A stretch of DNA of 64,000 bases from assembly GCF_025698545.1 (NCBI RefSeq), contig NC_068575.1, forward strand, positions 61,141,980-61,205,979, read 5' to 3'. The position numbers were made by a program, and so were the translations under genes. Source of the stretch: Gossypium raimondii (taxonomy: Eukaryota > Streptophyta > Magnoliopsida > Malvales > Malvaceae). The notes beneath the pieces are model-generated. The model was not told the DNA's origin. It was given only the letters and a program-made list of their open reading frames with translations, and searched no databases. Below, piece by piece: positions 63,084 through 64,000 of the stretch. The number at the start of each line of letters is the position of its first letter. The stretch's first letter is position 1.

Positions 63084-64000
63084 GGGCATGTTTGGTTCGC
63101 TGTATTGGATTAGAGGTGTATTGGATTAGAAGTGTAATGGATTAGAGGTGTATTGGAATAGAGGTGTAATAGCAAATCAACTGTTTGGTTGAATGTAATT
63201 GAATAGAGGCGTAATAGTAATCTTGTGTTTGGTTGAATGGAATAGAGGTGTAATAGCATAATGGAAAAAACTAAAATGACTAGAATACCCTTGCATAAAT
63301 TTGTTTTGGTAAATGATTATTGTTATTGTTATTTAAATTTTAATAAGATTATTATTATCAATAATAAATAATTTAATCATATTTAAACATAATTATTATT
63401 AAATATATTTTAATTAAAATATATAATTTAATAAAATTCTTAATAATTAGCGAAATTTGTTTTGGTAAATTATTATTGTTATTGTTATTTAATTTTAATA
63501 AGATTATTAATATCAATAATAAATAATTTAATCATATTTAAACATAATTATTATTAAATATATTATAATTAAAATATATAATTTAATAAAATTCTTAATA
63601 ATTAATATTCTTATATGAATTTACTTAAATCATAATATAGATAATTTAACATAATTATTTTTAAATATATTAAATATAATTTAACATAATTATTAATAAT
63701 CTTATGATTTAACATCCTTCAATGGACTTCGAAGGTCCTTATAGTTTCAACCCACAGTACACATTACTAAAGTTAATCTCCATATTATATCTATACATAT
63801 CAAAGCTATAAGTAACATAGAAGCTAATGAGGCCCCATTTCCCACAAGTCTACATGTAGATCCTCGGCAAAGAGAAACTAAAGTTACAAATAACCTTACC
63901 AGCTATTCATGCAACATTCACACACTTTTTGAACAGGCACCAAGAGTCAACCTGTAAAGAAATGTAACTTCTTCAGCTCCTTCAACTCCATTTCCTACTT
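63084..64000. mobile_element. Second Harbinger-like element, left part only
   Basis: Starting directly after the shared TAA with GGGCATGTTTGGTTCGCTGT, this stretch repeats the left-end sequence of the preceding element in the same direction: ggttgaatggaatagaggtg, taaaatgactagaataccctt, then the same AT-rich block. It extends to about 63700 as recognisable repeat. The right end is not reached in the window, and the last 250 bp are unassigned. Confidence 0.55.

Noticed and set aside
62484-63089. A 201-codon minus-strand frame
   Set aside because: It spans the Harbinger terminal repeat and a CT-rich leader-like stretch. The residues follow low-complexity DNA and show no domain.

Overview
The window is plant nuclear DNA. 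Genes are split by short AT-rich GT-AG introns, intergenic DNA is very AT-rich, and small inverted-repeat transposons are dense. The encoded proteins are typical of eudicots. The repeat types and the proteins suggest a malvid, most likely cotton (Gossypium), but that is my inference and no species marker was tested. I found no CRISPR array, bacterial operon, rRNA gene or convincing tRNA gene.

Layout. 0-2 kb: nested small DNA transposons. 2.46-3.14 kb (+): a 225-aa acidic protein with a basic nuclear-localisation-like motif. 6.5-8.05 kb (+): a two-exon RS/KH-rich protein with three internal repeats. 8.54-10.04 kb (-): Bax inhibitor 1 in six exons, one intron with a GC donor. 11.09-15.30 kb (-): a CDC7-type kinase in 14 exons that is one base out of frame at one splice junction. 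16.3-18.5 kb (-): a BAHD acyltransferase-like gene with an in-frame stop, next to a Tourist-like element. 23.06-25.45 kb (+): a Rab1/RABD2 GTPase in eight exons. 26.5-28.8 kb: a solo LTR with a perfect 5-bp target duplication. 30.7-32.2 kb (-): an intronless chloroplast class I phospholipase A1. 32.7-47 kb: transposon-rich DNA with a 2.5-kb MULE inserted in a LINE fragment, several MITEs, and at 46.5-47.4 kb a broken duplicate of the first two CDC7 exons. 48.9-50.6 kb (-): a PTPMT-type phosphatase in six exons. 52.5-54.0 kb (-): an intronless P-class PPR protein. 56.3-57.5 kb (-): an HD-ZIP II factor of the HAT1/HAT2 type. 58.9-64 kb: a LINE RNase H relic and two abutting PIF/Harbinger-like elements.

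These are independent housekeeping and regulatory genes: cell-death/ER-stress control, replication licensing, ER-Golgi traffic, plastid lipid hydrolysis, phospholipid synthesis, organelle RNA processing and transcription. They are not one pathway. From memory, several Arabidopsis counterparts (BI-1, RAB1A, a PPR gene and HAT2) lie together near At5g47, and CDC7 and the phospholipase lie in the related At4g16-17 block, so the gene order probably reflects ancestral synteny.

The items most worth checking are the CDC7 frame break and its partial duplicate, the single-stop BAHD gene lacking its catalytic histidine, the plant-UPRE-like site upstream of BI-1, the E2F site upstream of CDC7, and the nested transposons.
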